Source: RGIG3009 sp045630285
GTDB lineage: Bacteria; Bacillota; Clostridia; Oscillospirales; Acutalibacteraceae
Direction of reading: 5' to 3'
DNA length: 64,000 nucleotides
Assembly: GCA_045630285.1 (NCBI GenBank)
Contig: JAZQSX010000061.1
Location: 124,001-188,000, forward strand
The notes beneath the pieces are model-generated. The model had not been told where the DNA came from. It searched no databases and worked only from the letters and a program-made list of their open reading frames with translations. Position 1 is the stretch's first letter; each line of letters begins with the position of its first letter. Both the position numbers and the translations under genes were made by a program. Below, one piece after another: positions 34,455-44,026 of the stretch.

Positions 34455-34773
34455 CGGTATCTTCCTCTACGGTGATAGTAATGTTCTTTAAAAACACGAT
34501 CTCGAAAATCGGGATGAGCAGAGCAAGCACTGCCACGACCGCCAAATAGACAAGGCCGTTGGCGCTGTCCATATTGCCACCCGTGACAAAGGGAAAATAG
34601 GCCCCGTCGAATAAAACGTACTCGTTGATCAAGAAGCCGAGCAGGTTGATGACGACGCCGTAGGTAACGTAGCGAAAAATACCGCCTGCCACGGACGGGA
34701 GCCGCCGGCGCAGTACAGTATGCAATCCCAGTGATACAACAGCGGGAAAAAACAAACATATAAAATCAATCAT
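34441..34773 (-). CDS. Small membrane protein, partner of the LTA-synthase-like enzyme
   Basis: The 110-residue product has about three hydrophobic segments and a short acidic C-terminal tail. The ATG at 34773 has a GGAGG site 8 bp upstream; the longer frame starting at 34950 is not supported. Its stop lies inside the start of the LTA-synthase-like gene, so translation is coupled. I do not recognise the family. Confidence 0.75.
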   Translation of the reverse strand: MIDFICLFFPAVVSLGLHTVLRRRLPSVAGGIFRYVTYGVVINLLGFLINEYVLFDGAYFPFVTGGNMDSANGLVYLAVVAVLALLIPIFEIVFLKNITITVEEDTDETP

Positions 34774-34867
34774 TGTACATTCCTCCATAGCCAACAATAT
34801 AGCACGATACAGAGATTTCGTCAAGGAAACTGGCAGATTATTGCCGTGGGCGTGTTGGTTTTTGAAA

Positions 34868-34905
34868 AAAGAAAGGGTCAAACGGAAAGACCGTTTGACC
34901 CTTTG
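34868..34905 (-). terminator. Terminator of the nucleotidase-like lipoprotein gene
   Basis: A 13-14-bp stem (34872-34903) followed on the minus strand by a TTTCTTTTTT run. Confidence 0.85.
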
Positions 34906-34915
34906 GCTGCTTGTA

Positions 34916-37462
34916 TTAGGAGAGGCCGCCTTGCTTGATGTACTCGGCAAGCAGATCGCGGCCGAACACGGTGGGGTCGTACTCTTTAATGATCGTCAGG
35001 CGGTTGGGTGCATAATTGGCGGTGTAGCTATCCACAACAACGTAGTAGGTGCTGTTGTTGTTTATGTTGTTTCGGACCGAAGCACCGTAGTCACCGTACC
35101 CGATGAAATAGCTGGAATTACTCGTTTGGAAGAACTTGTTGCGTAAATTATATCCTTGGACGGAGCAGAGCATCAGCTGATTGTCAAAGGGGAAAATAGA
35201 TTGAATATCCGCATAGGTCACGTCGCCTGCCACCAGCTTGTACGGGCTGCGGGTGTTGATAAATCCGCCGCCCAGAACGATATTGTAGTCGTCGCCCCAA
35301 ACCTCGACGCCCAGATCGTAGTACAGATCTGCCATTAACTGACACAGATAATCGCTGTTGCGATATGCCCGGTTATAGCCCAGAACTTTGTTGGCAGGGG
35401 AGATAACGTCATCGTATTTTTTCAAAAGCTCGTTGATCAGTGGGTCGTCGCTCAGCGATTGATACTGACCGGTAGTGACCAGGTCTGCTGCGTATACGGT
35501 ATTAGAGTATGTCACGCTGTTAATGGCGATCTCGACGTGTGAAATGCCGCCTTTGTTATCGCCCCGGTGCTGCAGGTGGTATACGCCATATTGGTCTTTC
35601 AGGCGATAGCCCTGGTGCGTATGACCTTCGAATACAAGGTCAACATAGCCGTCTGACAGAGAGGTGTCGTAATACGAAGCAATATCAGAGGAAGTGACCT
35701 GTTTTACCGAGCCGCTTTGCGATTTACCGTAACCATCGTGGAGGATGTAGACGATAAAATCGGCACCACGCGCTCGCAGGCTGTCGGATTCCGCTTTCAC
35801 AAGCGAGGTGAGGTCACGGCCAACCTTGAAATAGACATCGTCGCACTTGTCCACGGCAATGGACGAGTAACAGTCGCCAATTGCGCCGATAATACCAATC
35901 TGGATGCCGTCCATATCGACAATGGTGGAGGCTTCGCAATAGTCGACACGTTTATTGGTGGTTCGATCGTAAACGTTGATAGCGAGGATCGGAAACTCGG
36001 CGATTTTCTCATTATTGGCAATATGCTCGCTACCCCAGTCAAACTCGTGATTTCCCAGCGTCATAGCGGCAAAATCCAACTCGTTCATCCAATCGGTGAT
36101 GATAAAGCCCTTGGTTAGGTTGGATTCGGAGCTTCCTTGCCACATATCACCGGTAGCGAGGAAAACCGCATTATCGTCGGTTTTTTGGGCGTTTTTGAGA
36201 TAGGTAGTCAGCTCATCGACGCCGACGTTATCATCGGTATCGGCAAACTTGCCGTGGAGATCGTTGACTGCATAGAAATCAAAAAGGACGAGCACCGAGG
36301 TCGAACACACATCGCAGGTGCCGTTGTCATCGCTGTCCTTGTGTTTACAGGAGGGGGTGTCAACGCTCGGCGTCTGCGTGGGAGAGGTGGGGCGTTGGGT
36401 TTGTGTGGTCGTGCCTCCGGAAGAGCCGTTGGTTTGACCGGGCTCAATTGTTCCCGATGAGGTGGGAGGCGTTACACCGGAAGGAAATGTTGTGTCTCCG
36501 GAGGGAGACGACGATGACGGTGCCGAAGGCGTTGTGGCGTCGTTGCTTTCCGTAATGCTCAAAAGCTTTACAGAACGAACGGTGGCAGTGTTGTCGGTGA
36601 TATTGAACGCAATTTCGGCATAGGAGATCGCATTGGGGTTTTGCAGATGATAGACCCCATGGCTGTCTTGCAGGCGATAGGAGCGATCGCTGCCGCCTTC
36701 CAGAACCAGGTCGATATAGCCGTCGGAGAGAGCGGTGTCATAATACGATGTCAGTTGATCGTCCGTTACGTTTTGCACAGCACCGGTGTGATTGCGCCCG
36801 TATCCGTCATGAAGCAGATAGACGATAAAGTCGGCACCGCGCGAGCGAAGCTCCTTGGCTTCTTTCTTTACCAGCGACGTCAGCTCACTGCCGACCTTGA
36901 AATATACTTCGTCACAATTGTCCTCATTGATGGTTGCGTAGCAGTCACCAATAGCACCGATAACACCGATCCGGATACCAGATTTCTCTACCATAACGGA
37001 GGGAGTACAATAGGCGGCACGCTTATCGGTTTTGCGGTCGTACACGTTGATTGCCAGCAGTGGGAATGTCGCATTTTTGTCAATTTGCGAAAGGTGCTGC
37101 TCGCCGTTTTCGAAATCGAGAGCGCCAAGCGACGCAGCACTAAAGCCAAGCTCGTTTACCCACGAAGAGGATTCTGCCGTTGTGGTATCCTGCCACAGGT
37201 TGCCGGTGGAAAGCAACATGGCGTTTGGCTTGGACGCCGTTGCCTGTTTAAGCTGCTGCTCCAGGACGTCAATATCGGTTGGCTGACCGTGGACGGTATA
37301 TAGGTCGAAATAAACGAACAGTGACGCATAGCATCGGTCGCAAACGCCGTTACTATCGGTGTCGGTATGCTTATGTGCCGCAGTTTTCTCGGTGTCCTGA
37401 CATCCTCCGAGGAAGAGGGACAGACACAGTGTGGCAACAAGGAGAAATATGGAAAATCGTTT
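34916..37462 (-). CDS. Double-domain 5'-nucleotidase/metallophosphoesterase lipoprotein
   Basis: A lipoprotein of about 848 residues (GGC lipobox). It holds two homologous calcineurin-like phosphoesterase domains, each preceded by a Cys-x2-Cys module (NGVCDRC, NGTCDVC), joined by a Ser/Pro/Thr linker. The second domain has the full metal set: NDLHGK, GDMWQG, GNHEFD and EGHTHQG, followed by a 5'-nucleotidase C-terminal domain. The first has lost these residues (TVHGQ, GNLWQ, GALDFE, EGGSDRS). It would strip phosphate from extracellular nucleotides. The ATG at 37462 is chosen at the signal peptide; the ribosome site is weak. Confidence 0.87.
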   Translation of the reverse strand, partial: KRFSIFLLVATLCLSLFLGGCQDTEKTAAHKHTDTDSNGVCDRCYASLFVYFDLYTVHGQPTDIDVLEQQLKQATASKPNAMLLSTGNLWQDTTTAESSSWVNELGFSAASLGALDFENGEQHLSQIDKNATFPLLAINVYDRKTDKRAAYCTPSVMVEKSGIRIGVIGAIGDCYATINEDNCDEVYFKVGSELTSLVKKEAKELRSRGADFIVYLLHDGYGRNHTGAVQNVTDDQLTSYYDTALSDGYIDLVLEGGSDRSYRLQDSHGVYHLQNPNAISYAEIAFNITDNTATVRSVKLLSITESNDATTPSAPSSSSPSGDTTFPSGVTPPTSSGTIEPGQTNGSSGGTTTQTQRPTSPTQTPSVDTPSCKHKDSDDNGTCDVCSTSVLVLFDFYAVNDLHGKFADTDDNVGVDELTTYLKNAQKTDDNAVFLATGDMWQGSSESNLTKGFIITDWMNELDFAAMTLGNHEFDWGSEHIANNEKIAEFPILAINVYDRTTNKRVDYCEASTIVDMDGIQIGIIGAIGDCYSSIAVDKCDDVYFKVGRDLTSLVKAESDSLRARGADFIVYILHDGYGKSQSGSVKQVTSSDIASYYDTSLSDGYVDLVFEGHTHQGYRLKDQYGVYHLQHRGDNKGGISHVEIAINSVTYSNTVYAADLVTTGQYQSLSDDPLINELLKKYDDVISPANKVLGYNRAYRNSDYLCQLMADLYYDLGVEVWGDDYNIVLGGGFINTRSPYKLVAGDVTYADIQSIFPFDNQLMLCSVQGYNLRNKFFQTSNSSYFIGYGDYGASVRNNINNNSTYYVVVDSYTANYAPNRLTIIKEYDPTVFGRDLLAEYIKQGGLS

Positions 37463-37497
37463 CATAAACATCACCAATTCCACTTAAAGTTGGTTTT

Positions 37498-37526
37498 ATT
37501 ATACAATGTGCCCGGGAAAATGACAA
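37498..37526 (-). promoter_or_regulatory. Promoter of the nucleotidase-like lipoprotein gene
   Basis: On the minus strand, TTGTCA (37526-37521) and TATAAT (37503-37498) are separated by 17 bp, 36 bp before the start codon. Confidence 0.8.
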
Positions 37527-37572
37527 GTGTTTATTTAGTTTGACAAAAAAAGCAAAAAAACAAAAAATGGGC

Positions 37573-37601
37573 TTGCGCTTTTAGCAGTTCTATATTATTA
37601 T
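37573..37601 (+). promoter_or_regulatory. Candidate promoter of the deoxyribonucleotidase/kinase fusion gene
   Basis: TTGCGC and TATTAT with a 17-bp spacer, about 48 bp before the ATG. The match is only moderate. Confidence 0.45.
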
Positions 37602-37649
37602 AAATAGTGTGCGTGTGTCTTTTTATGACGGAAAGAGAGTTACCAATTT

Positions 37650-38762
37650 ATGGATAGAAGTTTTCGGCTTTCTACAGCGTTGGATGTGGACGATCTGTTG
37701 CTGGAATGCGTCCCGTATGCCATTCGGCTGGCGAATGAAAAATATCAGTTTGATCCGCCGTTGACGATTCATGAGGTTAATCGCTGGGGCAGGACCGGGA
37801 CTCGTTCGGACGTTATTTTTGAGTTTATGGATGACCCGGAGTTTTTCAAAAATCAGCCGCCGATCAGCGGCGCAAGAGAGTTTGTGAAGAAACTCTCGAA
37901 GATGACCGAGATTTTTGTAACGACCGCTGTGTGGCCGGAATACATGAGCTTGAGATTCCAGCGGATCCTGCAGGAGTTCCCCGAGATCCCGAAAAATCAC
38001 ATCCTGATGGGCTCCCGCAAGGACCTGATCGACGTAGATATTCTGTTTGACGACGGTATGCATAATGTGCTGCAATCCAATGCCGCCTATCCTATTTTGA
38101 TGCGCCGTCCGTGGAATAGTGAAGCCACCGGTGTGTTGGCGGTCAACAACTATGATGAGTTTCTAAAACTGGTGGAAATCATCGCCGACAGTTATCGTGT
38201 GCAGCAGGAGGAATCCTCCGTGGAGCGTCCGGACATTCTGGTGCTGGTCGGTCCTTCGGGCAGCGGAAAGAACGAGATCGCCGGTGAGCTGCTGCGGCAG
38301 GTACCTTCGTTTGAAAAGCTGGTCAGCTACACGACAGACGAAACGGTCGATGCCGATAAGGACGGTGGGTATCACTTTGTAGACAAAGAGACCTTCCGCC
38401 GTATGTCGGATGCCGGCGAATGGTTTGAATCCACGACCTACGCCCACCATGCGTACGGTTCACGTATCGCCGACGTGGAGCAGATCCTGGCAGCTGGCAA
38501 GCGTGTGCTGACGGTTATGGATATTTGCGGTGCGATGGCTCTGAAAACTCGGTTTTCCAACGTAACGACGGTTTACGTTAAGCGTGATAAGAAAGAGCTG
38601 ATTACTGCGATCCTCGAGAAGAACTGTACGATTGAGGATAAGGCGAATCGCTTATTAGCGATTGCTGCAGAGGAGCGGAATGCGCAGGTCTGCGATTATA
38701 CCGTTGCCTTCGACGGCGGTGAGTCGACAGCGACCCGCATCCGTCAGAAGCTGTGTGTTTAA
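37650..38762 (+). CDS. Fusion of a 5'(3')-deoxyribonucleotidase-like HAD domain and a guanylate-kinase-like domain
   Basis: The 370-residue protein has two parts. Residues 1-180 match the NT5C-type HAD nucleotidase family: ALDVDDLL at the start (Asp nucleophile and acid) and an ILFDDGMHN motif near 131. Residues 190-370 form a guanylate-kinase-like domain with P-loop GPSGSGKNE. The GMP-binding TTRxPRxGE segment is degenerate (SYTTDETVDADKDGG), so normal GMP kinase activity is doubtful. Substrate could be a (deoxy)nucleotide or a signalling nucleotide. It is probably cotranscribed with the RDD gene 25 bp downstream. Confidence 0.8.
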   Translation: MDRSFRLSTALDVDDLLLECVPYAIRLANEKYQFDPPLTIHEVNRWGRTGTRSDVIFEFMDDPEFFKNQPPISGAREFVKKLSKMTEIFVTTAVWPEYMSLRFQRILQEFPEIPKNHILMGSRKDLIDVDILFDDGMHNVLQSNAAYPILMRRPWNSEATGVLAVNNYDEFLKLVEIIADSYRVQQEESSVERPDILVLVGPSGSGKNEIAGELLRQVPSFEKLVSYTTDETVDADKDGGYHFVDKETFRRMSDAGEWFESTTYAHHAYGSRIADVEQILAAGKRVLTVMDICGAMALKTRFSNVTTVYVKRDKKELITAILEKNCTIEDKANRLLAIAAEERNAQVCDYTVAFDGGESTATRIRQKLCV

Positions 38763-38787
38763 GAAAGCATCGACAAGGGGGGACAAC

Positions 38788-39546
38788 ATGATCGACTTGC
38801 AAAAGGCAAGCATGGGAAAGCGAATCGTTGCCGCTATCTTTGATTTTATTCTGCTGAGCATTATTGCTGTGGGGTTGGCGACGACGTTTTCTTCGGTGTT
38901 TGGCTACGATGCGCATATCGAGACCGTCGAGGCGGCGTATGAGAAATACGAGGCGGAATACGGTGTCAGTATTCAGATGACTCAGCAGGAATACGAAAAG
39001 CTGTCTGAAGCGCAACAGGAAAACTACAAAGCAGCGGTGACGGCTATCAACGAGGACAAAGCGGTGGTATACGCCTACAATATGCTGATCAACCTGACGC
39101 TGCTGATTTTGTCGCTTTCGGTGCTTATCGGTGTGCTGGTAATCGATTTTGTGGTTCCGCTGTTCTTCGGGAACGGCCAGACGCTTGGAAAGAAGATCTT
39201 TGGTATCGGCATTATGCATACCGAGGGCATACAAGTCAGTCACGTTCAACTGTTTATCCGCACGCTTCTCGGCAAGTTTGTGTTTGAGCTGATGATTCCG
39301 TTGATCATCCTGGTTATGATCTTCTTTGGCTTGATCGGTGTCGTCGGAACCGTGATTCTTTTGATTCTGATCGTGGCACAGATCGTGTGCTTGTGCACCA
39401 AACACAACAATTCGTTTTTGCACGACGTAATGGCGGGTACGGTAGCGGTGGATATCGCCAGCCAGCGTATTTTCAAAAATCGTGAGCAGCTGATCGAATA
39501 TACCAAGGCGTTGCACGCCGAGAAAGCAGCTCGCAGTGATTATTAA
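38788..39546 (+). CDS. RDD family membrane protein
   Basis: The 252-residue protein has an RDD-type start (ASMGKRIVAAIFDFILL). Helices flank an extracellular coiled segment at about residues 45-95, and there are two to three further helices with the GQTLGKKIFGI motif. RDD proteins are of uncertain function, with ion-transport roles reported for some. AAGGGGGG lies 5-7 bp before the ATG at 38788. A -10-like TATAAT at 39584-39589 after it may start the ABC operon. Confidence 0.82.
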   Translation: MIDLQKASMGKRIVAAIFDFILLSIIAVGLATTFSSVFGYDAHIETVEAAYEKYEAEYGVSIQMTQQEYEKLSEAQQENYKAAVTAINEDKAVVYAYNMLINLTLLILSLSVLIGVLVIDFVVPLFFGNGQTLGKKIFGIGIMHTEGIQVSHVQLFIRTLLGKFVFELMIPLIILVMIFFGLIGVVGTVILLILIVAQIVCLCTKHNNSFLHDVMAGTVAVDIASQRIFKNREQLIEYTKALHAEKAARSDY

Positions 39547-39606
39547 GGAACAAACCCACAGTGGTTTCAATAAATGTATACTATATAATAATGTGAGGGA
39601 ATTAAA

Positions 39607-40710
39607 ATGAAGGTTGTATTGCAAAATCTGACAAAAATTTTCCCAAGCCGAGACAAAAAGGCAAACAAAGAAGTGGTTGCGGTCAACGATTTCACGTTTG
39701 AAATCCCGGACGGAAAGCTCGTTGGTTTGCTTGGTCCTTCCGGCTGCGGCAAGAGCACGACGTTGTATATGATCAGCGGCTTGCAGAAGCCTACTAGCGG
39801 TAAGATCTTTTTCGGCGACGATGACGTCACGGAACTGTCCACGGAAAACAGAGGCATCGGTTTGGTGTTCCAAAACTATGCGCTGTATCCGCATATGACT
39901 GTTAAGCAGAATATTTTGTTTCCCTTGCAAAACCTGAAGGGCAAGGACAAGCTGTCCAAGTCGGAGATGCTGGATCGTGCGCAGGAGGCGGCGAGACTGG
40001 TGCAGATCGACGAGTTGATGGACAGAAAGCCCAGCGAGCTTTCGGGTGGTCAGCAGCAGCGTGTGGCAATTGCCCGTGCTCTGGTCAAGATGCCCCGTGT
40101 TCTGCTGCTGGACGAGCCGCTGTCCAACTTGGATGCCCGTCTTCGTTTGCAGACCCGTGAAGAGATCCGCCGTATTCAGAAGGAAACCGGTATTACTACC
40201 GTTTTCGTTACCCACGATCAGGAAGAAGCGATGTCTATCTCGGATATTATCGTTGTGATGAAGCTGGGTGTGGTACAGCAGATTGGTCAGCCGCAGGCTG
40301 TGTATGACGATCCGAAAAACCTCTTTGTTGCTAAGTTCCTGGGTACACCGCCTATCAACGTGCTGGAAGGCAAGGTCGAAGATGGCAAGGTGTATATCGG
40401 TGACGAGGTTGTGATGGAGGTCAATGGGGTGGAGGATCAGGAGGTCTACATTGGTATCCGTCCCGAAGGTATTGAGCCAAATCCGCAGGGCGTGCTGGAG
40501 TGCAAACTCAGCAACATTGAGATCATGGGTCGTGATGCCAGCGTTGTGTCGACTCACGATGCTGCGCTGACACCGGTTGTACGTGCGATCATCAGCTCGG
40601 ATATTGCTGTGGATACCACGGCTGCGACGATCCGCTATAACATCAAGCCACATAAGTTCTTCCTGTTCAACAAAGAAACCGAGCAGCGTCTCTATTTTGA
40701 GGTGAAGTAA
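39607..40710 (+). CDS. ABC transporter ATPase, MalK/UgpC/MsmX type
   Basis: The 367-residue ATPase has Walker A GPSGCGKST, Q-loop, signature LSGGQQQR, Walker B VLLLDEP and the H-loop THDQEEA. A C-terminal OB/TOBE regulatory domain follows from about residue 240. It powers CUT1-family uptake of oligosaccharides, glycerol phosphate or related solutes. It is the first gene of an ABC operon with two permeases and a binding lipoprotein. A GAGGGA site precedes the ATG. Confidence 0.94.
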   Translation: MKVVLQNLTKIFPSRDKKANKEVVAVNDFTFEIPDGKLVGLLGPSGCGKSTTLYMISGLQKPTSGKIFFGDDDVTELSTENRGIGLVFQNYALYPHMTVKQNILFPLQNLKGKDKLSKSEMLDRAQEAARLVQIDELMDRKPSELSGGQQQRVAIARALVKMPRVLLLDEPLSNLDARLRLQTREEIRRIQKETGITTVFVTHDQEEAMSISDIIVVMKLGVVQQIGQPQAVYDDPKNLFVAKFLGTPPINVLEGKVEDGKVYIGDEVVMEVNGVEDQEVYIGIRPEGIEPNPQGVLECKLSNIEIMGRDASVVSTHDAALTPVVRAIISSDIAVDTTAATIRYNIKPHKFFLFNKETEQRLYFEVK

Positions 40711-40711
40711 C

Positions 40712-41650
40712 ATGGTTGATAATAAGCAACATTGGAAGGCGTGGCTGTATCTTTCTCCCGCCATTATCCTGCTGCTTGTTTTTACCGTTTGGCCGATCAT
40801 CAACACCGTGCGAATGGCGTTCTTGGAAGGCTACGGCAACATGGCAGCAATCGGTGGTCAAACGTTTGAGTTTGGCATTGATAACTTCGTTAAGGTTATC
40901 GAATACAAGAACTTCCTGCAGTGCTTGCAGAACACCGCCATTTTGTGCGTTGCAACCGTTCCGATCTCGACGATTTTGGCGTTGCTCATCGCCGTGGCGC
41001 TGAACTCGATCAAGCCGCTGCAGAAAACCTTGCAGACGATCTTCTTCCTGCCGTACGTCACCAACTCGATCGCTATCGGTATGGTGTTCGCCGCAATGTT
41101 CAACATTGTTGGCTTGCGCTCCGGTGAAGGCTTGGCGGAGACATGGGGTATCGTCAACAACGTCATTCAGTTCTTTGGCGGCGAACCGATCAACTGGATC
41201 AACGCCGGCTCGTCCTACACGGCAAATATGGTCGTTATGATCATCTATATCGTGTGGAATGCGCTACCGTTTAAGATTTTGATTCTGTTGGGCGGTCTGC
41301 AAAGCATCAACAAGCAATATTACGATGCCGCCAAGGTCGACAGCACGCCTCGCAGAAGGGTGCTGACCCGCATTACCATTCCGCTGTTGTCTCCGATGCT
41401 GGCGTATGTCATCATTACCGGTTTTATCGGTGGATTCAAGGAATATTCCAGCATTATCGGTATTTTCGGGGAAAAGATGGGCCCTGCCGACGATGCAAGA
41501 CGCCTGAATACCATGGTTGGTTTCGTTTACGATTCCTTGTCACGAGACAGGCAAGGTCGTGCCTGTGCTGCAGCACTGATTCTGTTCGCGATTATCCTTG
41601 TTGTTACGTTGATTAACAACAAGGTCATCAAGAAACGCGTTCATTATTGA
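40712..41650 (+). CDS. ABC transporter permease, MalF/UgpA type
   Basis: The 312-residue membrane protein has six to seven helices. The EAA loop is around residues 205-225 (YYDAAKVDSTPRRRVLTRITIP). It begins 1 bp after the ATPase stop. It forms the transmembrane channel with the next gene product. The family is that of CUT1 carbohydrate importers. Confidence 0.92.
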   Translation: MVDNKQHWKAWLYLSPAIILLLVFTVWPIINTVRMAFLEGYGNMAAIGGQTFEFGIDNFVKVIEYKNFLQCLQNTAILCVATVPISTILALLIAVALNSIKPLQKTLQTIFFLPYVTNSIAIGMVFAAMFNIVGLRSGEGLAETWGIVNNVIQFFGGEPINWINAGSSYTANMVVMIIYIVWNALPFKILILLGGLQSINKQYYDAAKVDSTPRRRVLTRITIPLLSPMLAYVIITGFIGGFKEYSSIIGIFGEKMGPADDARRLNTMVGFVYDSLSRDRQGRACAAALILFAIILVVTLINNKVIKKRVHY

Positions 41651-41661
41651 GAGGTGCCGCT

Positions 41662-42558
41662 ATGTTATATACAACTGTTATTAACGTTATGCAGGAAAGA
41701 AATATCCAAAAGGTATCAGCGGGGCAGAAGGTTACCCGTGTGTTTTCCAAAACGTGGACTTACGTGTTCTTGTTGATTATGGCACTGATCGTGTTGTTCC
41801 CGTTTTATTGGATGATCATTTCCTCTCTGAAAACGCTGTCCGAGTATCGTCAGGCCATTCCGACGTTTTGGCCGAACGAAGTGATGCTTGAAAACTATAC
41901 CGAGGCGTTTACCACCGCTCGATTGGGCGATTTGTTCCTGAATACACTGTATGTGGGTATTGTTTCAACGTTGCTGAGCTTGGTGATCACCGTGCTGTCG
42001 GCGTTTGCGTTTGCCCGCTTGGAGTTCAAGGGAAAGGAAACGCTGTTTGGTGCCCTGCTTGCCACGATGATGATCCCCGGTGAGCTGTTCACTATTACCA
42101 ACTATATTACGATCAACGAGTTGGGATGGATGCACACGTTTACGGCACTGATCGTTCCGTTCTTAGTCAGTGTGTTCTATATCTATTTGTTACGTCAAAA
42201 CTTCATGCAGATACCGAACGAATTGTATCTGGCCGCCAAGGTCGACGGCACGTCGGATCTGAAGTATCTGTGGAAGGTAATGATCCCGTTGGCGTTGCCG
42301 ACGCTCATCTCGATTACGATTTTGAAGATGATGGGTGCTTGGAACTCCTACATTTGGCCGAAATTGGTGGCAAATGATGATGCGCATCAAATGATCACCA
42401 ACGGCTTGCGCAACGCATTTACCGATACGTCGGGACAAGCGAACTATCCTGTGCAGATGGCGGCAGTTGCCATTGTTTCTGCACCGCTGTTCCTGGTGTT
42501 CCTTTGCTTGCGTAAGTACATTATGTCGGGCGTCAGCCGCGGCGGTATCAAGGGGTAA
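41662..42558 (+). CDS. ABC transporter permease, MalG/UgpE type
   Basis: The 298-residue, six-helix permease has the EAA loop at LAAKVDGTSDLKYLWKV. ATG at 41662 follows GAGAGGTG by 5 bp, 11 bp after the previous stop; an in-frame TTG at 41647 is less likely. It is the partner of the MalF-type permease. Confidence 0.92.
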   Translation: MLYTTVINVMQERNIQKVSAGQKVTRVFSKTWTYVFLLIMALIVLFPFYWMIISSLKTLSEYRQAIPTFWPNEVMLENYTEAFTTARLGDLFLNTLYVGIVSTLLSLVITVLSAFAFARLEFKGKETLFGALLATMMIPGELFTITNYITINELGWMHTFTALIVPFLVSVFYIYLLRQNFMQIPNELYLAAKVDGTSDLKYLWKVMIPLALPTLISITILKMMGAWNSYIWPKLVANDDAHQMITNGLRNAFTDTSGQANYPVQMAAVAIVSAPLFLVFLCLRKYIMSGVSRGGIKG

Positions 42559-42608
42559 TAGGCAGCTTTGTCTGTTATTATAGATACAAGAAAGGAAGGA
42601 AATCAGTT

Positions 42609-44012
42609 ATGTGTAAAAAACTTATGGCAGTTCTCAGTGCGATCGTCCTGCTGCTCGGCGTTTTCTCGCTGACGGGATGCTCGGACACCAACGACGCCAA
42701 ATCCGGTGTGTACATGCCGCCTGAAGCAGGCTTTGTGACCACCAAGGACGTCGAGATTACTTTCACACACACGATGGGTGCTAAGCTCCAGGAGGTTTTG
42801 AATACCTACATTGCGGAGTTTAACAAGATCTATCCGAATATTAAGATCACGCATCAGTCGGCGGGTGGCTGGTCGGACATCAACGGCCAGATCAATACCG
42901 AGATCGCCGGCGGCACCCAGCCCAACATTGCATATTGCTATCCCGATCACGTGGCAATGTACAACATTGCTGAATCGGTCGTTGAGCTGGATAACCTGAT
43001 CGACCACAAGAAGATCGGCTTGACTGCGGAAGAGAAGGCAGACTTCATTTCCAGCTACTACAACGAGGGCCTTGCGTATGGTGACGATCATATGTACACT
43101 ATGCCGCTGAGCAAGTCCACCGAAGTGCTGTACTACGACAAGACCTTCTTCGAGAAGCACAACCTGTCGGTTCCTACCACCTGGAAAGAACTGTGGGATA
43201 CCTGCGCAAAGATCAAGGAGATCGATCCCACCTGCTATCCGCTCGGCTATGACGCTGAGGATAACTGGTTCATCACGCTCTGCGAGCAGATGAAGACCGG
43301 TTATACCAGTGCGAAGGACGGTGGTCAGTACCTGTTCAACACCGCCAAGAACAAGGCGTTTGTGAAGGAACTGAGAGGCTACTATCAGAAGGGCTACTTC
43401 ACCACGCAGGAGCTGTACGGCAGTTACACCTCCAACCTGTTCGTTGAGACGACCGATACCCGTTGCTATATGTGCGTTGGTTCCTCGGGTGGCGCTTCTT
43501 ATCAGATGTCCAACAACGACACGACGGACGGTAGCTATGCTTTTGAAGTGGGCGTCGCTCCCATTCCGCAGTACAGCGCCGACAACCGCAAGGTTATTTC
43601 TCAGGGTCCCAGCCTGTGCATCCTGCAGGGTAAGGACACCACGGATGATCAGATCATGGCTTCCTGGCTGTTCGTCAAGTTCCTCTGCACCAACGTTGAT
43701 TTCCAGGCTGAGTTCTCCATGGCTTCCGGTTATATGCCCGTTCTGAAGTCGGTGACCGAGAACGAAACCTATGCCGCTTGGTTGGCAAAGGGTAACGGCT
43801 ACGAATATCTGGTCGCTAAGTGCGTCCAGGTTGGTATCGACGGCCGTGACAACTACTTCGTTTCTCCTGCATTCAACGGTTCTTCCAAGGCTCGTGAGCA
43901 GGTAGGTGCTCTGCTCCTCAAGTGCTTGAGCGCCGAGGTTCCCAGTGGCGGCTCGGTCGATTCGTTGATCGATGAAGCCTTTGAGGATGCGATTGACGAG
44001 TGTGAATATTAA
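42609..44012 (+). CDS. ABC transporter substrate-binding lipoprotein
   Basis: The 467-residue lipoprotein (LTGC lipobox) has the family-1 extracellular binding-protein layout: an N-terminal ITFTHTMG strand, then the PLSKSTEVLYYDKTFF and MASGYMP hinge-type segments. It should deliver the solute to the two permeases. The ligand is unknown. The downstream nuclease-like and OB-fold genes suggest that it might be a DNA-derived sugar or nucleoside rather than a polysaccharide breakdown product. AAGGAAGG precedes the ATG. Confidence 0.92.
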   Translation: MCKKLMAVLSAIVLLLGVFSLTGCSDTNDAKSGVYMPPEAGFVTTKDVEITFTHTMGAKLQEVLNTYIAEFNKIYPNIKITHQSAGGWSDINGQINTEIAGGTQPNIAYCYPDHVAMYNIAESVVELDNLIDHKKIGLTAEEKADFISSYYNEGLAYGDDHMYTMPLSKSTEVLYYDKTFFEKHNLSVPTTWKELWDTCAKIKEIDPTCYPLGYDAEDNWFITLCEQMKTGYTSAKDGGQYLFNTAKNKAFVKELRGYYQKGYFTTQELYGSYTSNLFVETTDTRCYMCVGSSGGASYQMSNNDTTDGSYAFEVGVAPIPQYSADNRKVISQGPSLCILQGKDTTDDQIMASWLFVKFLCTNVDFQAEFSMASGYMPVLKSVTENETYAAWLAKGNGYEYLVAKCVQVGIDGRDNYFVSPAFNGSSKAREQVGALLLKCLSAEVPSGGSVDSLIDEAFEDAIDECEY

Positions 44013-44026
44013 TGTGTGAGACGATG

